A stretch of DNA of 23,034 nt from the NCBI GenBank assembly GCA_001786805.1, contig MFTJ01000047.1:1-23034 (forward strand), read 5' to 3'. Under the pieces are notes generated by a model. That model searched no databases. It worked only from the letters and a program-made list of their open reading frames with translations, and was not told the DNA's origin. A program made the translations under genes and the position numbers. This DNA is from Candidatus Nomurabacteria bacterium RIFCSPHIGHO2_01_FULL_39_10. Lineage in GTDB: Bacteria > Patescibacteriota > Minisyncoccia > Phycocordibacterales > UBA9973. Shown here piece after piece: positions 1 through 5,191 of this stretch; position 1 is the stretch's first letter, and the number at the start of each line of letters is the position of its first letter.

Positions 1-472
1 AGAAGAAGCAAATAATGCCGTTTTTGATAACCAAAAAAAGAATAGAGTATTTCACGCTGATATTTTTGATTTAGATATTCTAAAAACTGACCTTGTTTAT
101 ATTGATACCCCTTATATCTCAACAAAGGGTGTTGGGGTAAATTATTTTGACTTCTATCATTTTCTCGAAGGAATTGTTTTTTATGATGAATGGTCTAATC
201 TTATTGATAAAACTTCAAAACACAAGAGAATAAAAAATGGGAAAAACGAATGGTGCAATAAGGGGGAAATTCATAACGCATTTGAGAAACTGTTTGCTAA
301 ATTTAAAGATTCTATTTTAGTTGTTTCTTATCGAGATGATGGTACACCCACAATTACAGAATTGGTAAAAATGTTAGGCAAGTATAAAAAATCAATTGAG
401 GTAAAAAAGTTAGATTATAAATATGTTTTAAGTAATGGAAATTCGAAGGAAGTGTTGATTACAGCAAAATAA
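1..472 (+). CDS. Adenine-specific DNA methyltransferase, D12/COG3392-like, C-terminal part
   Basis: The open frame enters from the left edge (first full codon at base 2) and ends at TAA 470-472, giving about 156 residues of the C-terminal part. The segment LVYIDTPYIS at in-window residues 31-40 matches motif IV of N6-adenine methyltransferases (usually DPPY), here with Thr in place of the first Pro. It is followed by a GVGVNYFDFYHFLEG stretch that I associate with the COG3392 adenine methylase group, and a late ILVVSYRDDG strand. The family transfers a methyl group from SAM to adenine N6 in DNA, alone or as part of a restriction-modification system. No restriction enzyme is visible because the upstream side is cut off. 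Family placement is from motif memory, not a search. Confidence 0.72.
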   Translation, partial: EEANNAVFDNQKKNRVFHADIFDLDILKTDLVYIDTPYISTKGVGVNYFDFYHFLEGIVFYDEWSNLIDKTSKHKRIKNGKNEWCNKGEIHNAFEKLFAKFKDSILVVSYRDDGTPTITELVKMLGKYKKSIEVKKLDYKYVLSNGNSKEVLITAK

Positions 473-501
473 AGAGGATACATTTGTTTTATTGATTTTT
501 C

Positions 502-510
502 TGCTACTAT
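502..510 (+). promoter_or_regulatory. Extended -10 promoter of efp, predicted leaderless start
   Basis: TGC-TACTAT (502-510) is an extended -10 box (TG-n-TANNAT). Exactly six bases separate it from the efp ATG at 517, so transcription should begin at or next to the start codon. No Shine-Dalgarno sequence lies before the ATG. A weak -35 candidate, TTGTTT, sits at 484-489. The same box and spacing occur before the AI-2E permease gene at 7805. Confidence 0.5.
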
Positions 511-516
511 ATTCCC

Positions 517-1098
517 ATGTCAAAACTTGAATACAGCGAAATTCGCGAGAAGAAAATAATCATTTACGACGGCGAGCCGTGCGAAGTGATTGAGTCTCAT
601 GTCGCCAGAACTCAGCAAAGAAAACCGCAAAATCAGGTGAAATTGAAGACTTTGATTTCAGGCAAGACTATCAACGCCACTTTTCATGTTTCCGAATCAG
701 CCGATGAAGCGGACATTAATAAAAAAGATGTTACTTTTCTGTATGCCAATAGGGGTGAGTATTGGTTCTGCGACCCAAGTGAAAAGAGTAATAGATTCAA
801 ACTGGATATCGCGCTCATAGGCGATGCTTCAAAATTTCTGAAACAAAATAGCAATGTCACAGCCTTGGTCTGGACCAATGACGAAGACGAAGAAAAAATA
901 ATCAAAGTTACCCTGCCGATTAAAATGAATTTCAAAGTAAAAGAGGCTCCCCCAGCTGTTCGCGGAGATACTTCCAAAAGCGGAATGAAAATAATCACTC
1001 TTGAAAACGGCGCGACCTTGAATGCTCCGATGTTTATCGCCGAAGGAGATACAGTCAGCATCAACACAGAAACTGGAGAATACGCGGAGCGAGTTTAG
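517..1098 (+). CDS. efp: Translation elongation factor P
   Basis: The 193-residue product aligns over its full length with EF-P, which binds between the P and E sites and helps stalled ribosomes form proline-proline bonds. The N-terminal KOW-like domain (about 1-65) starts LEYSEIREKKIIIYDGEPCEV, the OB domain II contains FLYANRGEYWFCDP, and domain III has the family signature AVRGDTSKSGMKIITLENGA and ends SINTETGEYAERV. The domain I tip is unusual. Where E. coli has VKPGKGQAF with the modified Lys34, this protein reads ARTQQRKPQNQ, placing Gln at the Lys34 position with Arg and Lys just after. No epmA/epmB, earP or ymfI gene is in the window. It is transcribed toward rpsR, and the short gap between them holds several hairpins. 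Confidence 0.96.
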   Translation: MSKLEYSEIREKKIIIYDGEPCEVIESHVARTQQRKPQNQVKLKTLISGKTINATFHVSESADEADINKKDVTFLYANRGEYWFCDPSEKSNRFKLDIALIGDASKFLKQNSNVTALVWTNDEDEEKIIKVTLPIKMNFKVKEAPPAVRGDTSKSGMKIITLENGATLNAPMFIAEGDTVSINTETGEYAERV

Positions 1099-1110
1099 GG
1101 TTTGATTCCT

Positions 1111-1131
1111 TTCCCCCTTAACAAGGGGGAA
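1111..1131. terminator. Perfect hairpin between convergent efp and rpsR
   Basis: A 9-bp perfect stem with a 3-base loop (TTCCCCCTT-AAC-AAGGGGGAA) lies 12 bases after the efp stop. A second hairpin, GGTTCTT/AAGAACC, follows at 1142-1160. Neither has a clear U-tract, so a terminator role is inferred from position between two convergent genes. The hairpins may instead be part of the palindromic repeat next to them. Confidence 0.4.
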
Positions 1132-1141
1132 AATGAAAGGG

Positions 1142-1195
1142 GGTTCTTAATTCAAGAACCTCACCCCGACCCTCTCCTTGTTAAGAAGAGGGGGG
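1142..1195 (+). repeat. Dispersed palindromic repeat, copy 1
   Basis: The 23 bases at 1158-1180 (starting ACCTCACCCCGACC) are identical to 5931-5953 inside metG. AAGAACCTCACCCC is also shared with the reverse complement of the copy after metG (5152-5190). The right half, which should complete the CCCTCTCC/GGAGAGGG stem, has drifted (AAGAAGAGGG), so the palindrome is imperfect here. See the two other copies. Confidence 0.75.
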
Positions 1196-1205
1196 AATAC
1201 TTTTT

Positions 1206-1406
1206 TTATTTAACCACAAAAGGAAGAAGTCCTATAAATCGCGCGTGCTTGATGGCATTTGCTAGCGCGCGCTGATTTTTGGCGGTTACGCCTGTGCGCT
1301 TATGGCTCATGATTTTGCCGTTTGGATTCAAAAACTTCTTCAGAATTTCAATATCCTTGTAATCTATAAACTTTATATTATTGGCTGAAAAGTAATCTTG
1401 TTTCAT
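1206..1406 (-). CDS. rpsR: 30S ribosomal protein S18 (bS18)
   Basis: The 66-residue protein shows the S18 core: FIDYKDIEILKKFLNPNGKI, then the basic RTGVTAKNQRALANAIKHAR segment that contacts 16S rRNA, and a hydrophobic FIGLLPFV end. S18 pairs with S6 on the 30S platform. It starts at ATG 1404-1406, 12 bases after ssb, and is the last gene of the rpsF-ssb-rpsR run, the usual bacterial order. It lacks the longer N-terminal tail seen in many S18 proteins, which fits a reduced CPR ribosome. It ends 10 bases before the repeat-rich gap shared with efp. Confidence 0.96.
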   Translation of the reverse strand: MKQDYFSANNIKFIDYKDIEILKKFLNPNGKIMSHKRTGVTAKNQRALANAIKHARFIGLLPFVVK

Positions 1407-1418
1407 GTTGTTGGGCTG

Positions 1419-1868
1419 CTAAAATGGAATATCCTCGGGATTAATATCTTCTTCGGGGTATTCTATACTGTCAACTTCTCCTGTGTTTGACGCTACTTTG
1501 GCAGACGGAGCATTTGAAGTTCCTGCGCTTGCTCCCCCGCTCTTTTGTCCAAACTGCACTCTGTCCGCGATAATTTCTGTTCTGTATTTTTTCTCTCCGG
1601 TTGTTTTGTCGTCCCAGCTGCGCGTCTCTATCCGACCCTCTATCATCACTTGTTGGCCTTTTTTTAAATATTGCGCCGAAGTTTCCGCTTGTCTGCCCCA
1701 AACTACAACGTTGTGAAATGTGACCGATTCTTGTTTGGCTCCGCTCTTGTCTTTCCAAACTCGATTCGTTGCCACTCCAAATTTGCAAACTTTTTGACCG
1801 GAAGGAATGGTGGCGAGTTCCGGGTCTCGAGTTAAGTTGCCTACAATTATTGCTTTATTTAAATACAT
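1419..1868 (-). CDS. ssb: Single-stranded DNA-binding protein
   Basis: The 149-residue protein has an N-terminal OB fold (about 1-105) starting MYLNKAIIVGNLTRDPEL, with the family's KVCKFGVATNRVW and FHNVVVWGRQAE strands. A low-complexity Gly/Ala/Ser/Asn linker follows (about 108-130), then an acidic tip ending EDINPEDIPF, the protein-interaction tail that recruits replication and repair enzymes. It coats single-stranded DNA during replication, recombination and repair. It lies between rpsF and rpsR. Its ATG (1866-1868) overlaps the first arm of a 14-bp inverted repeat whose other arm sits at the end of the 122-base gap after rpsF, so its translation may depend on leader structure. Confidence 0.96.
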   Translation of the reverse strand: MYLNKAIIVGNLTRDPELATIPSGQKVCKFGVATNRVWKDKSGAKQESVTFHNVVVWGRQAETSAQYLKKGQQVMIEGRIETRSWDDKTTGEKKYRTEIIADRVQFGQKSGGASAGTSNAPSAKVASNTGEVDSIEYPEEDINPEDIPF

Positions 1869-1983
1869 CCCGTACGAAATAGGACGCGTACGCTTACGCT
1901 TGTTCGTCCTTTGTGTTATTAATAATCAGTGTCATGTAAATCATAATTTTTTTATCTTATGCGTCCGCGATTTCGTACGGGAT
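1867..1983. repeat. Inverted repeat bracketing the rpsF-ssb gap
   Basis: ATCCCGTACGAAAT at 1867-1880 and its exact reverse complement at 1970-1983 frame nearly the whole 122-base gap. A smaller hairpin arm pair (AGGACG/CGTCCT) lies at 1881-1910. In the mRNA this would form a long-range stem covering the ssb start codon. It could be a regulatory leader or a small degenerate mobile palindrome. Confidence 0.6.
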
Positions 1984-1990
1984 ACATTTT

Positions 1991-2500
1991 CTAAACTGCA
2001 ACCAATGCGTCTATTTCCTTGTCTATTTCTTCTTTATTTATAGGAACGGCAGTTTCATTTTCCGCGCTTTTCTTCATGATAGGCCTCTTGTATGTCTCTC
2101 CGCGCGCAAATCTTTTTGCCGCGATGGTATTTTCTTTGACTGTTTTTAGAAGCAAAAATCGGATAATTTTAGGATCCAAGTCAAGGCTCTTTTTTAGCTC
2201 CAAAACTTTGGCTGGACTCATCGTAAATTTAATCCAGCCAAAATATGCCGTGGTAAATTTACTGCGTACATTTGATGTTACTTTTGATATAGAATAAGCC
2301 AGATTGATCATTTTTGGCATTTCATCTGAAATAACCTCGCCGCCAAAAGAAGAGACGAGTTCTTTTAGATTGCCATAATTAATCGGCGCATCATCCTGCG
2401 CGATAGTGGGAACCAAAAGATAGCCAAATTCATAAACCTTGGAATTTGCTTCCGTTTCTTCTTTTGCTTCAATATTATCCTTATTCTCTGCGTCTGACAT
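1991..2500 (-). CDS. rpsF: 30S ribosomal protein S6 (bS6)
   Basis: The 169-residue product contains an S6 ferredoxin-like fold from about residue 22: YEFGYLLVPTI, the long helix after DDAPINYGNLKELVSSFGGEV, AYSISKVTSNVRSKFTTAYFGWIKF (S6 normally reads LAYPI...YFxF), and LDPKIIRFLLLKT. S6 binds S18 and the central domain of 16S rRNA. It is longer than usual because of an acidic N-terminal extension (about 1-20, rich in Glu/Asp/Asn) and a charged C-terminal tail after residue 130. It starts at ATG 2498-2500 close to an extended -10 box, with little or no leader, and heads the rpsF-ssb-rpsR transcript. Its promoter overlaps the end of tatD. Confidence 0.93.
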   Translation of the reverse strand: MSDAENKDNIEAKEETEANSKVYEFGYLLVPTIAQDDAPINYGNLKELVSSFGGEVISDEMPKMINLAYSISKVTSNVRSKFTTAYFGWIKFTMSPAKVLELKKSLDLDPKIIRFLLLKTVKENTIAAKRFARGETYKRPIMKKSAENETAVPINKEEIDKEIDALVAV

Positions 2501-2509
2501 GTAGATTCC

Positions 2510-2538
2510 ATATTAGCAAAAACAGCCTAAAAAGTAAA
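2510..2538 (-). promoter_or_regulatory. Sigma70-type promoter of rpsF-ssb-rpsR
   Basis: On the minus strand, TTTACT (2533-2538), a 17-base spacer and TAATAT (2510-2515) preceded by TGC (extended -10) lie 9 bases before the rpsF ATG. The predicted leader is only about 2-3 bases. Confidence 0.55.
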
Positions 2539-3405
2539 TACTCGCTTGGCATTTGACATTATAGCTAGAGCCACTTCATTTTCAGTTAGATTTTTTATTT
2601 CAGCAATTTTTTTTACAACTTCACGCACATAAGAAGGCTCATTGCGCTTCCCGCGGTATGGAACGGGAGACACATAAGGAGAATCCGTCTCAGACATAAT
2701 CATATCAAGCGGAGTATTTTTTATAATTTCATCATAATCATGGGTAAATGTGATGACTCCGGTAAAAGAAAGAGTAAAGCCAAAATCAACAAAACTTTTC
2801 GCTTCTTCTAGCGTTCCGGCAAAAAAATGCACATCGCCTCTTGCCCAGCCCATACGGGCGGGGTGAACTTTCAAACACTTTTTTAAAATCTCCAAACTAT
2901 CTTTGTAGGCGTTTTTTGTTTTATATTCAGGATTGTTGCGAATGTGAAGCATCAGCGGTTTATTAAATTCATTTGCCAATTCTATTTGACTTATAAAATC
3001 TTTTTTCTGTTTCGCTACTGATTCAGGCGTACATCTGTAATAATCCAGTCCGCACTCCCCTATCCCGACTATTTTTTTATTTGCTTTTTTATTTTTTAAA
3101 AGTTCTCTGTAAATTTCTTTATCAAAAAATTCTCCGCGTGAAGTGAATTCCTTCCCGCCTTCGCCTAACTCCTTCTCATCATGATAAGAAGCGCCGGTGT
3201 GTATCGGATGGAGTCCGATAATCGCGTACACGCCCTCCTCGTATTGATTGGCGATTTCTACCGCCTTTTTGGAAGTATCCGCCTGTGTGCCAACATTTAT
3301 TACCCAAGTATCATTATCCAAAGCACGGCGAATAACCTCGTCTCGATCTGTATCAAAAGCTTTGAAATTCACATGAGCGTGTATGTCTATGTATTTGGGG
3401 GTCAT
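2527..3405 (-). CDS. tatD: TatD family metal-dependent hydrolase (DNase)
   Basis: The 292-residue TIM-barrel protein carries all the expected TatD metal ligands: His9 and His11 in DIHAHVNF, Glu117 in GIGECGLDYYR, His154 in LMLHIRN, His193 in DVHFFAGT and Asp241 in SETDSPY, followed by the typical PYRGKRNEPSYV. GLHP at about 64-67 is also conserved. Family members are 3'-5' exonucleases on DNA or RNA, and some act in D-amino-acid or tRNA quality control. Length is somewhat above the usual 255-265, partly from a charged insert at about 72-96. In many bacteria tatD follows metG directly. Here the 3.5-5.2 kb accessory block sits between them. Substrate cannot be told from sequence. Confidence 0.95.
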   Translation of the reverse strand: MTPKYIDIHAHVNFKAFDTDRDEVIRRALDNDTWVINVGTQADTSKKAVEIANQYEEGVYAIIGLHPIHTGASYHDEKELGEGGKEFTSRGEFFDKEIYRELLKNKKANKKIVGIGECGLDYYRCTPESVAKQKKDFISQIELANEFNKPLMLHIRNNPEYKTKNAYKDSLEILKKCLKVHPARMGWARGDVHFFAGTLEEAKSFVDFGFTLSFTGVITFTHDYDEIIKNTPLDMIMSETDSPYVSPVPYRGKRNEPSYVREVVKKIAEIKNLTENEVALAIMSNAKRVFTF

Positions 3406-3504
3406 AATATATTGATATTAACATTTTTTTTCTTGAGTTTCTAACAATCTTACGATGTTGAACATATGTAAAAGATAGTAAGAAAAATAGAAAACTTCCC
3501 TATT

Positions 3505-4377
3505 TCATAAAATTTGTATCGGTGTTCCAACTTCAGGATAACCCAATTTCTCACTAGCTGATTGACCCTGCACAACAATCTCCAAAAATCTGGAATTACC
3601 GAAACCAGAACTTCCCACAATAACAGCCAGTTCGCCATTGGGTACGTCTTTGAGTCTAGGATAAAATTTTATTTCCGTAAGTAAAACATCCCCGACTTTG
3701 AATTTTTTAAAAAACGTACCAGTTGTGTACTGCTCTTTATAAATTATTGTTGTTTTAATGTTCCCAAAAACATCCGTGAACCCCACCATTTCATTTATAC
3801 AATTTTTTACTGTGGTAATAGTGTACGGAAACTCTTTTCCCTTAACCCGCATAGCCACCAATCGTGGCAAGAAATCGAAAGACCTGAACTGAGATTTAAT
3901 AATTTTAGTCTGCGTCTCAAGAGAAAGTCCCATTTGCGTCACAACTTCAGGAATATTATATAATTTTACACGCAATTTATAGCCCAAAATATCTTGAATT
4001 AAACTCAACACATGACCATCAATTGTGCTAAAAATCATTGCGTGACCTATTTTTGTTTCACAAAATGGTGTTCCGTTGGACCAACATTTAGCAACCCCAT
4101 GTCGAGGCGCTACATTTATGATTTTTATTCCCTTCCGTCCCTCCAGAGCATCAAGCATATCTACCAAACAGAAAGCAGCCTCTATGTCATCCTTAACTCC
4201 CACAAAACTAATTTTACTAAGTGGAAGTAATGATGCAAGACGAGTTACTATACGCCCTTCCGCATTGCTGTCACGGCAATCGTTAATGATAGTAATAGGA
4301 ATGTGGCGATTAAATAGAAACCATTTTATCCATCGGATTGGCAGAGAGTATTTTTTACCCCAAATGTTATTTAACAT
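3505..4377 (-). CDS. SAM hydrolase/halogenase-fold (DUF62-like) protein, divergent N-terminal half
   Basis: The C-terminal half (about 195-290) matches the DUF62 family, the S-adenosyl-L-methionine hydroxide adenosyltransferases and halogenases. It has GFTDVFGNIKTTI (family: DxFGNxxTN), VPNGELAVIVGSSG, and NSRFLEIVVQGQSASEKLG (family: LEIAxNxGxAxxxLG). The N-terminal half keeps the layout only loosely: ITIINDCRDSNAEGR in place of TDFGxxDxYVG, IKIINVAPRHG in place of VVDPGVG, and MIFSTIDGHVLSLI in place of VGPDNGLLS. The fold assignment is therefore fair, but SAM hydrolysis to adenosine and methionine is uncertain because the substrate-binding residues differ. Its ATG overlaps the stop of the Cys-rich gene by 7 bases (4371-4377), so the two are translationally coupled. 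Confidence 0.62.
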   Translation of the reverse strand: MLNNIWGKKYSLPIRWIKWFLFNRHIPITIINDCRDSNAEGRIVTRLASLLPLSKISFVGVKDDIEAAFCLVDMLDALEGRKGIKIINVAPRHGVAKCWSNGTPFCETKIGHAMIFSTIDGHVLSLIQDILGYKLRVKLYNIPEVVTQMGLSLETQTKIIKSQFRSFDFLPRLVAMRVKGKEFPYTITTVKNCINEMVGFTDVFGNIKTTIIYKEQYTTGTFFKKFKVGDVLLTEIKFYPRLKDVPNGELAVIVGSSGFGNSRFLEIVVQGQSASEKLGYPEVGTPIQIL

Positions 4378-4802
4378 ATTTTTTCATACCATTTTAAACT
4401 TTTTTTATAATTAAAATTAAATTCATGGGAGTATTCATTGTTGCATATTCGGCAATCTTCGACCCCTGCCGAACATTTATTTATTATTTCTTCCCCAAAA
4501 TCCATATATTCCTCTGGAATTATCCAAGAACCCCCTACAATAAATAATTTATCAAAAAATATAAACGAAACAACGGCTAGAATTATCCCTATGCGACCCC
4601 ATATTAATCCTGAAATTAATGGATACATAACCACAAAAACTACCTCTTCCTTATTTATACTAAAAAAGAATTCCTTAAATGTAGTTCCCCCCGTTATGTA
4701 TTCAAAGAAACCTTCTTTATAACTGCATATCTTGCAATTTTCCCATTCTTCGGGGCATTTGATTATGCAATCAATTCTGGTTTTTAATTTTAATTTATCC
4801 AT
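4371..4802 (-). CDS. Hypothetical membrane protein with a duplicated Cys motif
   Basis: I do not recognise this 143-residue protein. It carries the motif C-x6-C-x2-C twice, once near the N-terminus (KCPEEWENCKIC) and once after the membrane part (KCSAGVEDCRIC), each preceded by Ile-Ile. The flanking residues also correspond, which suggests an internal duplication. An extra Cys three residues before the first motif and a C-terminal Cys are present. Between the motifs lies a hydrophobic stretch (about residues 53-83), long enough for two membrane passes with a tight turn at GLIWGR, which would put both Cys clusters on the same side. The clusters could bind zinc or an Fe-S centre. It is followed by the SAM-hydrolase-like gene with a 7-base overlap and preceded by a long structured leader. 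Confidence 0.68.
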   Translation of the reverse strand: MDKLKLKTRIDCIIKCPEEWENCKICSYKEGFFEYITGGTTFKEFFFSINKEEVVFVVMYPLISGLIWGRIGIILAVVSFIFFDKLFIVGGSWIIPEEYMDFGEEIINKCSAGVEDCRICNNEYSHEFNFNYKKSLKWYEKIC

Positions 4803-4824
4803 ATTGTTTTTTTCTATAACAAGA

Positions 4825-4850
4825 CGAGCCCTCCATTACTGGAGGGCTCG
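4825..4850. terminator. Perfect 10-bp GC-rich hairpin before the Cys-rich gene
   Basis: CGAGCCCTCC and GGAGGGCTCG pair perfectly around a 6-base loop. On the minus strand it is followed by a weak T-rich stretch (TCTTGTTA), 22 bases before the Cys-rich gene's ATG. It may be a weak terminator, an RNA-stabilising stem, or a relative of the nearby palindromic repeats, whose CTCCAGTAAT core it shares. Confidence 0.5.
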
Positions 4851-4852
4851 TG

Positions 4853-4941
4853 TGGAAACCTATCGAATACTCATACCAAATACGCCAGTAAATGCTAAGT
4901 ATCGAAAGGTTTCCGCAGAAACCATCCAATTTGGCGTAATT
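4853..4941 (-). promoter_or_regulatory. Structured leader element with possible pseudoknot
   Basis: An imperfect stem of about 18 bp joins 4853-4871 and 4897-4914 (GGAAACCT/AGGTTTCC at the base). Its loop carries GGCGTA, which can pair with TACGCC in the upstream flank at about 4932-4938 (on the minus strand), giving a possible pseudoknot. It lies between the terminator at 4966 and the Cys-rich gene, so it would sit in that gene's 5' leader. I do not recognise it as a known riboswitch class. Confidence 0.4.
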
Positions 4942-4965
4942 TGCTAGTTGTCTATTAAAAAGAAC

Positions 4966-4994
4966 AAAAAACAGCCCATTCGGGGCTGTTTTTT
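4966..4994 (-). terminator. Intrinsic terminator, possibly an attenuator
   Basis: ACAGCCC / GGGCTGT with a 5-base loop, flanked by A6 and T6, gives a textbook intrinsic terminator that works in both directions. On the minus strand its first arm plus loop (4979-4988) is perfectly complementary over 10 bases to 5046-5055 upstream in the same transcript. An alternative, terminator-blocking pairing is therefore possible. Confidence 0.85.
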
Positions 4995-5023
4995 GTGTTT
5001 CATTTTGAAATTTAGATTTAGAT

Positions 5024-5107
5024 TTATTTCATGCAACGCAATAAGCAGCCCCGAACTATTGGGTTTTTCATCATCATTGCCATCATATTTTGCGCCTGAT
5101 GTTGCAT
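5024..5107 (-). ncRNA. Candidate leader peptide (27 codons, Met-rich) or small RNA
   Basis: A 27-codon frame starts at ATG 5105-5107 and ends TAA 5024-5026. It holds two nearby Met runs (NMMAMMMK) and ends VRGCLLRCMK. No Shine-Dalgarno sequence precedes it, and the ATG falls at the predicted transcription start, so translation would have to be leaderless. The same bases also fold: AUGCAAC (5107-5101) pairs with GUUGCAU (5037-5031), and GCAAU (5080-5076) with AUUGC (5042-5038), stacking on the first stem. The transcript would end at the terminator at 4966-4994, about 140 nt in all. It could be a Met-sensing leader peptide, a small RNA, or both. Neither reading is proven. Confidence 0.45.
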
Positions 5108-5114
5108 AACTTCT

Positions 5115-5142
5115 ATATTACTCTCTTACATAAAAAAGTCAA
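5115..5142 (-). promoter_or_regulatory. Sigma70-type promoter after metG
   Basis: TTGACT (5137-5142), a 16-base spacer and TAATAT (5115-5120) on the minus strand form a strong promoter. The predicted start is about 5108, next to the leader ATG. It lies downstream of metG and would drive the leader/small RNA and, on read-through, the Cys-rich and SAM-hydrolase-like genes. Confidence 0.7.
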
Positions 5143-5151
5143 CGAATTTCG

Positions 5152-5190
5152 CCCCTCTCCAGTAATCTGGAGAGGGGTTGGGGTGAGGTT
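5152..5190 (-). repeat. Dispersed palindromic repeat, copy 2 (after metG)
   Basis: CCCCTCTCCAG and CTGGAGAGGGG form an 11-bp perfect stem with a 4-base loop, followed by TTGGGGTGAGGTT. In reverse complement it shares AAGAACCTCACCCC and the CCTCTCC core with the copy at 1142. It starts 2 bases after the metG stop in the direction of transcription and may serve as its terminator, although the T-run (in CTTTTTT) is about 20 bases further on. Confidence 0.75.
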
Positions 5191-5191
5191 C

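Noticed and set aside
4732..4947. A plus-strand 71-codon frame as a gene
   Set aside because: It runs antisense over the start of the Cys-rich gene and through hairpins that better explain the sequence; its product resembles nothing and has no start signal.
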